In this document: positions 9,522-16,715 of the stretch, piece after piece
Numbering within the stretch: position 1 is the stretch's first letter
Layout: every line of letters starts with the position of its first letter
From: Mesorhizobium sp. 1M-11
GTDB lineage: Bacteria > Pseudomonadota > Alphaproteobacteria > Rhizobiales > Rhizobiaceae
DNA: 64,000 bases
Reading direction: 5' to 3'
NCBI RefSeq assembly: GCF_001303895.1
Contig: NZ_LJSD01000043.1
Span: 62,001-126,000 of the forward strand
Made by a program: the position numbers and the translations under genes
The notes under the pieces: generated by a model
Seen by the model: only the letters and a program-made list of their open reading frames with translations
Told to the model about the DNA's origin: nothing
Database searches by the model: none

Positions 9522-9887
9522 ATGACGCAGGAAAACCAGACGGCACGGATCGTACGCGTGTGGCGCGGCAGCACTACAGCCAGCCGGGCCGATGACTATG
9601 AGGCTTATCTTTATGCCGAAGGCCTGCCGGATCTGAAGAAATATGCCGTCGGGGTGCAGATGTTGCGGCAGGATCGTTCAGGCGAAAGCGATTTCGTGGT
9701 CATGTCCTTCTGGAAGGACATCCCGTCCATGTCGAATTTTGCCGGCAGCGATCCAAAGAAAATCCGGCATCTGGAGCGAGACGAGGAGTTTTTGACCGTC
9801 TTGCCCGAAGCTGTCGAGATATTCGACGTGAAGGCCAGTACCTTGCCCGCGCCGTTGACACTCGCTTATTCGGCCAAGGCGCACTGA
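9522..9887 (+). CDS. Dimeric alpha-beta barrel (ABM-like) protein
   Basis: A 121-residue protein with a ferredoxin-like pattern (TARIVRVWRGSTTASRADDYEAY, then VGVQMLRQDRSGESDFVVMS and SFWKDIPSMSNFAG), resembling antibiotic-biosynthesis-monooxygenase-type barrels. The function could be a small oxygenase or a stress barrel; no catalytic residue can be assigned. ATG 9522 is preceded by GGAGGAAACG, a good ribosome binding site, while in-frame starts upstream would run into the divergent promoter. Its stop overlaps the next start by one base (TGATGG), indicating an operon with the YdeI-like gene. Confidence 0.75.
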   Translation: MTQENQTARIVRVWRGSTTASRADDYEAYLYAEGLPDLKKYAVGVQMLRQDRSGESDFVVMSFWKDIPSMSNFAGSDPKKIRHLERDEEFLTVLPEAVEIFDVKASTLPAPLTLAYSAKAH

Positions 9888-10486
9888 TGGCACCCGTCGT
9901 GGTCGATCCTGCCAAGGTCAGAGAATTTCCAGATGCTGACAGCTTCTATGGTTGGCTGTCGCTGAACCATGCCAACGAGACGGAAATCTGGATCAAGATC
10001 CACAAGGTCGGCTCGGGATTGCCCTCGATCACGCCGCTTGAAGCCATCGACGCCGTTTTATGCTGGGGCTGGATCGATGCCATCCGCAAGGGGTTGGACA
10101 AGACCAGCTATCTGCAGCGTTACACGCCGCGCGGCAGGAAAAGCATCTGGAGCCAGATCAATGTCGATAATGTCGCCCGACTGATCGAGGAAGGCCGCAT
10201 GACTGAGCACGGGTTGCGGCAAGTGGATGCCGCCAAGGCCGACGGACGATGGGCCAAGGCTTACAAGGGCAGCAAGGATATGACGGTTCCGGATGACCTC
10301 CGGGCTGCCATCGATGCCGAGCCGGCGGCGCGCGCGATGTTCGCCAGGCTGAGTTCGCAGAACCGCTTCGCACTTGTCCTCCGCACTCACAATATGAAGA
10401 CGGAAGCCGGCCGAACGAAAAAGATCGCGGATTTCGTCGCGATGCTGAAGCGCGGCGAAACGATCTATCCGCAAGGCAGGAAATGA
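9887..10486 (+). CDS. YdeI/OmpD-associated family protein
   Basis: A 199-residue protein matching the YdeI (YdeI/OmpD-associated, bacteriocin-protection-like) family. It carries the hallmark core EAIDAVLCWGWIDAIRKGLD followed by YLQRYTPRGRKSIWSQINVD, and a helical C-terminal region. Members are often annotated as conferring protection or stress tolerance, but the biochemistry is unclear. It is translationally coupled to the upstream ABM-like gene and therefore probably under the CGNR regulator. It ends at a strong symmetrical stem shared with the convergent MFS gene. Confidence 0.85.
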   Translation: MAPVVVDPAKVREFPDADSFYGWLSLNHANETEIWIKIHKVGSGLPSITPLEAIDAVLCWGWIDAIRKGLDKTSYLQRYTPRGRKSIWSQINVDNVARLIEEGRMTEHGLRQVDAAKADGRWAKAYKGSKDMTVPDDLRAAIDAEPAARAMFARLSSQNRFALVLRTHNMKTEAGRTKKIADFVAMLKRGETIYPQGRK

Positions 10487-10489
10487 CAA

Positions 10490-10520
10490 CTCTCCCGCGC
10501 GGCGGCGCCGCGCGGGAGAG
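10490..10520. terminator. Bidirectional stem-loop between convergent genes
   Basis: CTCTCCCGCGCGGC (10490-10503) pairs perfectly with GCCGCGCGGGAGAG (10507-10520) over 14 bases with a 3-base loop. There is no T-run, so it is either a terminator of the GC-stem type or a processing-stable 3' end for both convergent transcripts. Confidence 0.6.
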
Positions 10521-10525
10521 GGCCG

Positions 10526-11716
10526 TCAGCGTGAATGCTGCCGATCCAACGTCAGCGCCGCCAGCACGACGGTCGCCATGACAGCCATGTACGCGACCAA
10601 TGGCCAGGCAGTGTCGCCGTTGAATGCTAACACCGCCAATGTGCCGGCAACGCCGACGATCAGGCTTTCTATGCAGAAATAGAGAGCCACGGCTGTGCCT
10701 GCGCGATCGCCAAAATCGGCCAACGCGCCATTTGCCGTAACCGCGCCGGTGAACACGATACCGGCAGCCGCCACCCACATCGGCAGGATGAAGGTGACGA
10801 AGGACGGTTCTCCGAGTGTTTGCCCGAGGCTAAGGAGCGCCGCCGCCAGCAGCAACAGCACCATGCCACGTTTCGCGCAGCCGCGGATACCCCATCGGGC
10901 CACGAAGCGCTTGGCGAAGCGTGTCGTCACAATCATGACCCCGGCCACGGTACCGAATGCGAGGCTGAAGACCAGTTCCGAATAGCCAGCCTGGCCGATC
11001 AGCGCACGTGGTGCCGTCGAGAAGAACACGAAGAAGCTTCCCATCGCCGCACTGAACGCCAGCGTATAGGTCCAGAATGCTCTGCTGAGCAGTATGGGCA
11101 AGATGGCCGGATGGTTTGCCCTGGCAGCTGCCGGTCGGGTTTCATGCCACCGCATCGAGGCGTTGATGAGTGCCGGCATCGTCAGCAAGCCCAGTGCCGC
11201 GAAGACGGCACGCCAACCGCCCTGGTCGGCGATCAACGCGCCCAGGATCGGCCCAAGTGCCGGCACGAAGGCCAGCATGGCGCTGAACAGGCTGTAGATG
11301 ACGGCGCCCTCTGGCCGCTCTGCATAGACATCGCGCACCGTGGCGAAGGTGGCGACAAGCGCCGCCGATGCCCCCACGGCCTGCAGCAGGCGCAAGCCGA
11401 GGAAAATCGGCCCGTTCGTTGATACGGCGAGGCCGAAGGAGGCGACCGCGAACAGCATGGCGCCACCAAGCAAGATTGGGCGGCGGCCGATGCGGTCGGA
11501 CAGCGGCCCGAATACGATCTGGCCGGCGCCCAGCAGGATCATGTAGAGGCTGAGCGTGAGCTGGATGAGGGCAGGGCTGGTGCCGAGCTTTTCGGGCATC
11601 GCCGGCACAACGGGCAGATAGATGTCCATCGCCAGCGAGGCGAGAAGGTCGAAAGGGGCCATCAGCAGCAATGCCGCCGGCAGGCCTTGGGCCCATACGG
11701 GATTTTTTCTAGACAT
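10526..11716 (-). CDS. Bcr/CflA-family MFS drug exporter, CmlA/FloR-like
   Basis: A 396-residue, 12-helix major facilitator. The N-terminus (LLLMAPFDLLASLAMDIYLP, then LIQLTLSLYMILLGAGQIVF, GPLSDRIGRRPILLGG and LVATFATVRDVYA) matches CmlA/FloR chloramphenicol/florfenicol exporters as I remember them far better than generic Bcr proteins. Shared blocks such as MGSFFVFFSTAP and TAVALYFC continue through the C-half. A proton-coupled efflux role for phenicol-like drugs is inferred. ATG 11716 (MSRKNPVW) aligns with the CmlA start. Upstream lies an apparent leader-peptide attenuator. It is divergent from gdx. It appears to be a chromosomal homologue, not an integron cassette. Confidence 0.85.
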   Translation of the reverse strand: MSRKNPVWAQGLPAALLLMAPFDLLASLAMDIYLPVVPAMPEKLGTSPALIQLTLSLYMILLGAGQIVFGPLSDRIGRRPILLGGAMLFAVASFGLAVSTNGPIFLGLRLLQAVGASAALVATFATVRDVYAERPEGAVIYSLFSAMLAFVPALGPILGALIADQGGWRAVFAALGLLTMPALINASMRWHETRPAAARANHPAILPILLSRAFWTYTLAFSAAMGSFFVFFSTAPRALIGQAGYSELVFSLAFGTVAGVMIVTTRFAKRFVARWGIRGCAKRGMVLLLLAAALLSLGQTLGEPSFVTFILPMWVAAAGIVFTGAVTANGALADFGDRAGTAVALYFCIESLIVGVAGTLAVLAFNGDTAWPLVAYMAVMATVVLAALTLDRQHSR

Positions 11717-11724
11717 GACAAAGG

Positions 11725-11820
11725 GTCCACTCAAAAAGAATTCGAGCGGCGTCTGTCGGTCAGTCCAGCCGGTTGGATGGGAGTGGACAGCGCGCCGCAA
11801 CAACGAAAGCGTCGTTGCGG
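11725..11820 (-). promoter_or_regulatory. Putative translational attenuator of the CmlA-like gene
   Basis: Read on the minus strand, a 9-codon leader frame is followed two bases after its stop by a stem (11820-11795: CCGCAAC..GTTGCGG, 10 pairs with one mismatch). Then GTCCACTC (11788-11781) can pair with GAGTGGAC (11732-11725), the purine-bearing segment just ahead of the start codon at 11716. This is the layout of phenicol-inducible translational attenuation, where a stalled ribosome on the leader re-folds the RNA and frees the initiation site. The inference rests on sequence only. Confidence 0.5.
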
Positions 11821-11821
11821 C

Positions 11822-11851
11822 CTATCTGTCTGACTGCGGTAAGGCTCCCAT
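11822..11851 (-). CDS. Putative 9-residue leader peptide (MGALPQSDR)
   Basis: A minute reading frame with ATG at 11851 and TAG at 11824-11822, preceded at a proper distance by TTGGAGC (11864-11858) as ribosome binding site. Its length equals that of the cmlA leader peptide known from integrons, although the residues differ. It lies immediately upstream of a stable stem and within the untranslated leader of the CmlA-like gene. It could be chance; the combination of start, spacing and adjacent stem is what supports it. Confidence 0.4.
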   Translation of the reverse strand: MGALPQSDR

Positions 11852-11923
11852 GCCGATGCTCCAATGGAGGGTCGCGAAGAGCGGCGTTTAACACCCCGTA
11901 CATCCTGGGGCAACACACTTTGG

Positions 11924-11954
11924 CTTGGTGCGCATGGCAGCCATGCGCACCAAG
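11924..11954. repeat. Perfect 15-bp inverted repeat between divergent efflux genes
   Basis: CTTGGTGCGCATGGC (11924-11938) and GCCATGCGCACCAAG (11940-11954) are exact inverted copies around a single A. It lies midway between the CmlA-like leader (11851) and the guanidine riboswitch (from 11987). It could be a dimeric-repressor operator or a stable RNA hairpin; a T-run expected of a terminator is missing on either side. Confidence 0.7.
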
Positions 11955-11986
11955 CCCTTGCTTCCATGCGTAAAAAACCTAAATTG

Positions 11987-12059
11987 CCGGACAGAGGACG
12001 ACCTCCCCATATCGGGAAAGAATGTCCGGGACGGCCCGGCTCTCCAAAGGAGGGTCGTC
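11987..12059 (+). promoter_or_regulatory. Guanidine-II (mini-ykkC) riboswitch
   Basis: Two small hairpins carry the diagnostic ACGR tetraloops: GAGG-ACGA-CCTC (11994-12005) and CCGGG-ACGG-CCCGG (12026-12039), with a 20-base linker. The Shine-Dalgarno AAAGGAGG (12046-12053) of the following gdx gene can instead pair with the first hairpin: GACGACCTCC (11997-12006) complements GGAGG-TCGTC (12049-12059) with one bulged G. CCGGACA (11987-11993) can also pair with TGTCCGG (12023-12029), disrupting hairpin two. In the known class, guanidine binding makes the loops kiss and frees the ribosome site, giving an ON switch. Confidence 0.88.
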
Positions 12060-12380
12060 ATGGCCTGGGTTTATCTCGTTATCGCTGGATTGTTGGAAGT
12101 CGTCTGGGCCTTCTCGATGAAGAAGTCGGAAGGTTTCACTTTGCTCACGCCCACAATCATCACCATCGTCATGATGATCGCCAGCTTCGGGCTGCTGTCG
12201 GTTGCCATGAAGACGTTGCCGCTCGGCACGGCCTATACGATCTGGACCGGCATTGGGGCGGTAGGAGCCTTTGCCGTTGGCGTGATGGTGCTCGGCGAAG
12301 CGATGACGCCGATGCGCGTGCTGGCCGCAGTCCTCATCGTCAGCGGCCTCGTCATGATGAAGCTGTCGAGCAGCCACTAG
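12060..12380 (+). CDS. gdx: Small multidrug resistance family guanidinium exporter (Gdx/SugE)
   Basis: A 106-residue, four-helix SMR protein. MAWVYLVIAGLLEVVWAFSM carries the essential membrane Glu in helix 1, and GTAYTIWTGIGAVGAFAVGV is the signature of the SugE/Gdx branch. As a dual-topology dimer it exchanges guanidinium for protons across the inner membrane. The guanidine-II riboswitch directly upstream supports the Gdx rather than the quaternary-ammonium branch. ATG 12060 lies 6 bases after a strong AAAGGAGG. A short stem (CAGCGG/CCGCTG, 12386-12402) follows the stop and may end the transcript. Confidence 0.93.
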   Translation: MAWVYLVIAGLLEVVWAFSMKKSEGFTLLTPTIITIVMMIASFGLLSVAMKTLPLGTAYTIWTGIGAVGAFAVGVMVLGEAMTPMRVLAAVLIVSGLVMMKLSSSH

Positions 12381-12548
12381 CGCTGCAGCGGGCAATCCGC
12401 TGTCAGGTCATGGCAGTTGTCTTTGCTTTCGAAAAGAAAACCGCATCCAATAATGTCGGTGGCCATCGTCTCGAAACGTCATTTTGATGACGGCGGGCCG
12501 GTGGTCGGCACGCCTTCGGCAGTTTCCTGCTTTGGGAGGCGGACGGAT

Positions 12549-13748
12549 ATGGCTACTTCTTATCGTTGGGTGATCGTCGCTGCGGGTGCGTTGATGACCT
12601 GTGTTGCGCTGGGCGCGATGTTTTCCCTCGCAATTTTCCTCGAACCGATCTCGGCCGACACCAATTGGTCGCGGGCCGGCATTTCCAGCGCGATGACGCT
12701 GAATTTCCTGGTCATGGGCGTGGGCGGCTTCATGTGGGGGGCGGCCACCGACCGCTTCGGCCCGCGCATCGTGGTTCTGATCGGCGCGGTGCTGCTCGGG
12801 CTGGCGCTGGTGTTGGCAAGCCAGGTCCATTCGTTGCTGATCTTCCAGGCTATCTACGGCGTACTGGTCGGATTGGCGGCGAGCGCCTTCTTTGCGCCGA
12901 TGATCGTCGCCACCACGGCCTGGTTCGACAAGCATCGCAGCCTGGCGGTTTCGCTGGTCTCCGCCGGCATGGGCGTGGCGCCGATGACGATTTCGCCCTT
13001 CGCGCGCTGGCTGATAACCGCCTATGATTGGCGCACGGCCATGTTCTATATCGGCGTGATGTCCTGGGTGCTGCTCATCCCGGCGGCCCTTCTGGTACGG
13101 CGCGCGCCGGAAGGCCTTGTCTCCGATGGCGAGGGCGCGAACATCGCTGGCGACGGCATGACCGTTGGCCAGGCCTTCAAGTCCATGCAGTTCCTGGTCT
13201 TGGGGCTGACCTTTTTTGCTTGCTGCATGGCTCACTCCGGCCCGATCTTCCACATGGTCAGCTATGCCATGGCTTGCGGCGTCGCCCCGATGGCAGCCGT
13301 ATCCATCTACAGCGTCGAAGGTTTGGCCGGTCTCGGCGGTCGCGTCGTGTTCGGCATCCTTGGCGACCGGCTGGGTGTGAAGCCGGTCCTGATCGCCGGC
13401 TTGCTCATCCAGTCGGTTGTGATCGCTGCTTATCTGATGGTCAGCAAGTTGGGTGAGTTTTACGCCCTTGCGGTGATCTTCGGTGGCACTTACGGCGGCG
13501 TCATGCCGCTTTATGCCGTGCTGGCGCGCGACTATTTCGGCCCGCGTATCCTTGGCACCGTCTTCGGCGCAGCGACCATGCTCTCCTGCATCGGCATGGC
13601 CTTCGGTCCGCTGGCCGGCGGCTGGGTATATGACGCCTATGCGAGTTACACATGGCTGTTCATCGGCTCGGCGATCGTCGGCCTGGGTGCCGTGGCCATT
13701 GCACTGGCATTCCCACCGCAGCCGAGGCAGCAACTGCAGCCGGCATGA
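12549..13748 (+). CDS. MFS transporter (MCT/oxalate-formate-antiporter-like)
   Basis: A 399-residue protein with about twelve membrane helices and the MFS loop motif WGAATDRFGPRIVVLIGAVL between helices 2 and 3. Its general pattern (TNWSRAGISSAMTLNFLVMG, GGTYGGVMPLYAVLARDYFG) is that of the monocarboxylate/oxalate-formate porter-like group. The transported compound is unknown; a small organic acid is plausible. ATG 12549 follows GGGAGGCGGACGG and starts directly before helix 1; the longer reading frame upstream has no membrane-protein character. A DUF1801 protein follows 9 bases later, likely in the same operon. Confidence 0.88.
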   Translation: MATSYRWVIVAAGALMTCVALGAMFSLAIFLEPISADTNWSRAGISSAMTLNFLVMGVGGFMWGAATDRFGPRIVVLIGAVLLGLALVLASQVHSLLIFQAIYGVLVGLAASAFFAPMIVATTAWFDKHRSLAVSLVSAGMGVAPMTISPFARWLITAYDWRTAMFYIGVMSWVLLIPAALLVRRAPEGLVSDGEGANIAGDGMTVGQAFKSMQFLVLGLTFFACCMAHSGPIFHMVSYAMACGVAPMAAVSIYSVEGLAGLGGRVVFGILGDRLGVKPVLIAGLLIQSVVIAAYLMVSKLGEFYALAVIFGGTYGGVMPLYAVLARDYFGPRILGTVFGAATMLSCIGMAFGPLAGGWVYDAYASYTWLFIGSAIVGLGAVAIALAFPPQPRQQLQPA

Positions 13749-13757
13749 GACCGGATC

Positions 13758-14225
13758 ATGTTTCAGGTTCGCGCGGATAGTCTGGACAGCTACTTCGAGT
13801 TCGACCCTCAACGCAGGGACGAACTCGAAGCGATTGATGGCTTGATCCGTCGTGCAGCTCCAGGCCTTCGCCGATATTTTCATGAAGGCACGCCGGCCGG
13901 TCAGGCCGGCATGCGCATGAAGATGATCGGCTACGGCCAGTTCCTCTATGCGATCAGGAGTGGAAAACAGACGCCTTGGCCGGTGATCGGGCTGGCGCTG
14001 CAGAAGAACTACATCAGTCTCTACTGCGCGGTCACCGTCGACGGACACCCGATCACCGCGCTTTATGCCAATAGGCTCGGCGCGTTTCGCGTCGGACGCA
14101 ACAATTTCAGCTTCGAACGGTTTTCAGACCTCAACGCCGACGCGTTGGAGGCACTTGTTTCCGGCAGCGCTGAAATCTTCGAAGCTGAGCCCGATAACCC
14201 TGTTCGCTACAAGCAGGGTGCATGA
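13758..14225 (+). CDS. DUF1801 (YdhG-like) domain protein
   Basis: A 155-residue soluble protein with the DUF1801 pattern: an N-terminal helix with RRDELEAIDGLIRRAAPGLRR, then MRMKMIGYGQFLYAIRSGKQ and NYISLYCAV, the strand that builds the YdhG-type fold. Some family members bind iron or act as frataxin-like proteins, but no ligand residues can be assigned here. It starts 9 bases after the MFS gene and is convergent with the DMT transporter gene that ends at 14238. Confidence 0.75.
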   Translation: MFQVRADSLDSYFEFDPQRRDELEAIDGLIRRAAPGLRRYFHEGTPAGQAGMRMKMIGYGQFLYAIRSGKQTPWPVIGLALQKNYISLYCAVTVDGHPITALYANRLGAFRVGRNNFSFERFSDLNADALEALVSGSAEIFEAEPDNPVRYKQGA

Positions 14226-14237
14226 CAGCGGAAATTG

Positions 14238-15140
14238 TCAGTTTCGGCTCCGTGCCATGGAACCAGACAGCAGTGGCCAGCCGAGATTGATCGCCAATCC
14301 GGCCAGCAGGATGAGGACCAGCCCGGCGCCTTGGGTGAGTGTGATCGAGCGCCCGAACACGACGAGATCCGTGATCAACGCGGCGGCCGGGTTGAAGAAG
14401 GCGCCAGCCGCGATAACCGGGGTCGGTAGCTTCGGATACGAGGAATAGAGCAGAACGTACACGATGCCTGTATGGACGAGGCCGAGGCCTGCTAGCCATC
14501 CCCACATCGGCAGGCCGCCGGTCAGCGTTGCGGTCCCCACAAACGGGGCAAAGGCGACGAGGCCGATCGTGCAATGCAGCGTGCTCAGCACATCCGGCTT
14601 TACCGATTTGACGGCGCGGGTGGTCAAAGTCGTCGCCGCGTAGAACAGGGAAGCGACAACCGCCAGGCCGACGCCAATCAGCCAGTTCCGGTCCGTCTGC
14701 ATGGCACCGATCTTGGGCAGGATGGTCAGCACGAGGCCCGTGAAGGCAACCGCGATCCAGCCAAGCTTGTCGCGCGACAGTCTTTCCCCAAGAAACAGAC
14801 CCGCGATCAGCACGATCCAGAAGGGTTGCAGGTGATAGATGATCGTCGCAAAGCCGATCGAGGTGCGATTGAAGGCTTCAAACAGAGCCAGCCAGTTGAC
14901 GACGAGGCACAATCCGCTGATGAGGATAAGCGGCCATTGGCGCCTGGCGATGCGGAGATAATCGCCGTAACCGCCGCGCAGGCACACCCAGGCAAACAAC
15001 ACGAGCACGCCGAACAGGCAGCGGAAGAAAACGACGTTGAACGTCGGCTGGCCGGACATGATCGAGAACAGCCCTGCCGTGCCGGACAATGCCATGCCGG
15101 CCGACAGCATGATGGTGGGGCGGGCGAGATCGTTTTTCAT
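14238..15140 (-). CDS. DMT-superfamily (EamA) transporter
   Basis: A 300-residue membrane protein with ten helices in two EamA repeats. The second begins LIGVGLAVVASLFYAATTLT and ends GAGLVLILLAGLAINLGWPL. The motif FEAFNRTSIGFATIIYHLQP closes the first repeat. It presumably exports amino acids or other metabolites. It is not closely similar to the transporter at 460-1359. ATG 15140 (MKNDLARP) was chosen because the nine upstream residues are not hydrophobic and lack family character. The ABM-like gene upstream on the same strand ends 98 bases before it. Confidence 0.87.
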   Translation of the reverse strand: MKNDLARPTIMLSAGMALSGTAGLFSIMSGQPTFNVVFFRCLFGVLVLFAWVCLRGGYGDYLRIARRQWPLILISGLCLVVNWLALFEAFNRTSIGFATIIYHLQPFWIVLIAGLFLGERLSRDKLGWIAVAFTGLVLTILPKIGAMQTDRNWLIGVGLAVVASLFYAATTLTTRAVKSVKPDVLSTLHCTIGLVAFAPFVGTATLTGGLPMWGWLAGLGLVHTGIVYVLLYSSYPKLPTPVIAAGAFFNPAAALITDLVVFGRSITLTQGAGLVLILLAGLAINLGWPLLSGSMARSRN

Positions 15141-15238
15141 CGTCGTCTGGTTCTGGACTGGCACCAACTACGTGGCACAAGACCAGTATGCCAATCGGGC
15201 TCGGCGCGTCTTCTATCGGGCCAGACGATCGTCTGTGG

Positions 15239-15538
15239 TTACGTCGCCCGTGCTTCGCCGATCTCGTAGACGCGAAGATCACGGTCGGTGATGCCGAGTT
15301 CCGGCCAGGTAGCGCGCCAGGCCATGATGTGGTCGGAAGCGAAATGCGCGTCGAGCGAGGGCTGGTCGCGCCAGATCTCCTTGACGTGGATACGCCCGGC
15401 GATCAGCACGTCCTCCGCGTAGGAATATTCAAGGCAGCCGGTTTCGACGCGGCTGGCGACGATCATGCGCTCCATTGCCGGGCGCGCTTCGGCCAATTTT
15501 TCAGGCGGCAAGCGAACGGTGCCGATGATCAGAAGCAT
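15239..15538 (-). CDS. Antibiotic-biosynthesis-monooxygenase-type (quinol monooxygenase-like) protein
   Basis: A 99-residue ABM-domain protein: MLLIIGTVRLPPEKLAEARP opens the fold, SRVETGCLEYSYAEDVL is the typical ExGCxxY segment, and IHVKEIWRDQPSLDAHFASD the WxDxxALxxH segment. Relatives such as YgiN oxidise quinols without cofactors, or are dimeric barrels of unknown use. Its neighbour downstream is a DMT exporter on the same strand; whether they form an operon is unclear because 98 bases separate them. Confidence 0.85.
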   Translation of the reverse strand: MLLIIGTVRLPPEKLAEARPAMERMIVASRVETGCLEYSYAEDVLIAGRIHVKEIWRDQPSLDAHFASDHIMAWRATWPELGITDRDLRVYEIGEARAT

Positions 15539-15669
15539 TTTTCAGACCCTGGATGTTGGTGTGGCAGCATCCTATGTCAGACCGAGTATCGCCTGGATTG
15601 CAACCGGAGACGTTCGCCTCTGTTCGCTCCCAGATTCCCTTGAGCTTGCGAAAGCTCTAGACTCGGGCC

Positions 15670-16689
15670 ATGACCGAATCACAGACCCTCATCCTCGGCT
15701 GCGCCGGAACATCGCTCTCTCGCGAGGAGAAAAGCTTCTACCGGGGCGAATGCCCGTGGGGTTTCATCCTCTTTGCCCGCAACATTTCCGAGCCGGAGCA
15801 GATACGCGATCTCGTCGCCGAGATGCGCGATTGCATCGGCCGCCCGGAAGCGCCGGTCTTCATCGACCAGGAAGGCGGGCGTGTGCAGCGGCTGCGGCCT
15901 CCTCTGGCGCCGAACTATCCGGCTGGAGCGGCATTTGGCGCGCTTTACCGCGACGACGAAGAGATCGGCTTGCGCGCCGCCTGGCTGCTCGCCCGTCTGC
16001 ACGCCTTCGACCTGCTGCGCTATGGCATCACCGCCGACTGCCTGCCGGTTCTCGATGTTCCGGTGGAAGGTGCCAATGACGTTATCGGCGCGCGCGCCTA
16101 TGCTAAGGACCCGTCAATCGTCACCGCACTCGGCCGTGCCGCTGCTGAAGGTCTGATGTCAGGCGGCGTCATCCCGGTCATGAAGCACATTCCCGGCCAT
16201 GGCCGGGCCTTCGCCGACACGCATTTCGAGCTGCCGACGGTGACGACGTCGTTGAAAGAACTGCGCAAGCATGATTTTGCCCCATTCCAGGCGCTCAACC
16301 ACCTGCCGATCGCGATGACCGCGCATGTCATCTTCAGCGCAGTCGATCCGGATAATCCGGCGACCACCTCCGGCAAGGTCGTGGAGGAGATTATCCGCGG
16401 CGAGATCGGTTTCGACGGGCTTCTCGTGTCCGACGACACGTCAATGAAGGCACTTTCTGGGGATTTCCAGACAAAGGCGGCCTCGATCCTTGCGGCGGGC
16501 GTCGATCTGGTCCTTCACTGCAATGGCGTCATGGAGGAAATGGTCGCCATTGCCTCGCGGGCAAAACCGCTGGAAGGCAAGGCACTGGAGCGGGCCAACC
16601 GGGCACTCGCTTCGGTCAAGGGGCATGACGACAAGGAAGAGGCTGAACTGCGGGCCGAATTCGCGGATTATTTCGAGGCGGTCGCGTAA
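15670..16689 (+). CDS. nagZ: Beta-N-acetylhexosaminidase (cell-wall recycling)
   Basis: A 339-residue GH3-family cytoplasmic enzyme that removes GlcNAc from anhydromuropeptides. The active-site loop KHIPGHGRAFADTHFELP carries the catalytic His and Asp, FIDQEGGRVQRLRPP binds sugar, and the nucleophile Asp lies in GLLVSDDTSMKALSG. The length is as expected. It heads a tight housekeeping run with scpA 26 bases downstream, an order conserved in Rhizobiales. Its products can feed AmpR-type beta-lactamase induction where such systems exist; none is seen here. Confidence 0.95.
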   Translation: MTESQTLILGCAGTSLSREEKSFYRGECPWGFILFARNISEPEQIRDLVAEMRDCIGRPEAPVFIDQEGGRVQRLRPPLAPNYPAGAAFGALYRDDEEIGLRAAWLLARLHAFDLLRYGITADCLPVLDVPVEGANDVIGARAYAKDPSIVTALGRAAAEGLMSGGVIPVMKHIPGHGRAFADTHFELPTVTTSLKELRKHDFAPFQALNHLPIAMTAHVIFSAVDPDNPATTSGKVVEEIIRGEIGFDGLLVSDDTSMKALSGDFQTKAASILAAGVDLVLHCNGVMEEMVAIASRAKPLEGKALERANRALASVKGHDDKEEAELRAEFADYFEAVA

Positions 16690-16715
16690 CCGCATGGTGT
16701 GAGAGAAGAGGCAAG

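Noticed and set aside
12408-14048. Long minus-strand open frame (546 residues)
   Set aside because: It is antisense to an MFS gene and a DUF1801 gene with clear family signatures; its translation is His/Arg/Asp-rich and not protein-like.
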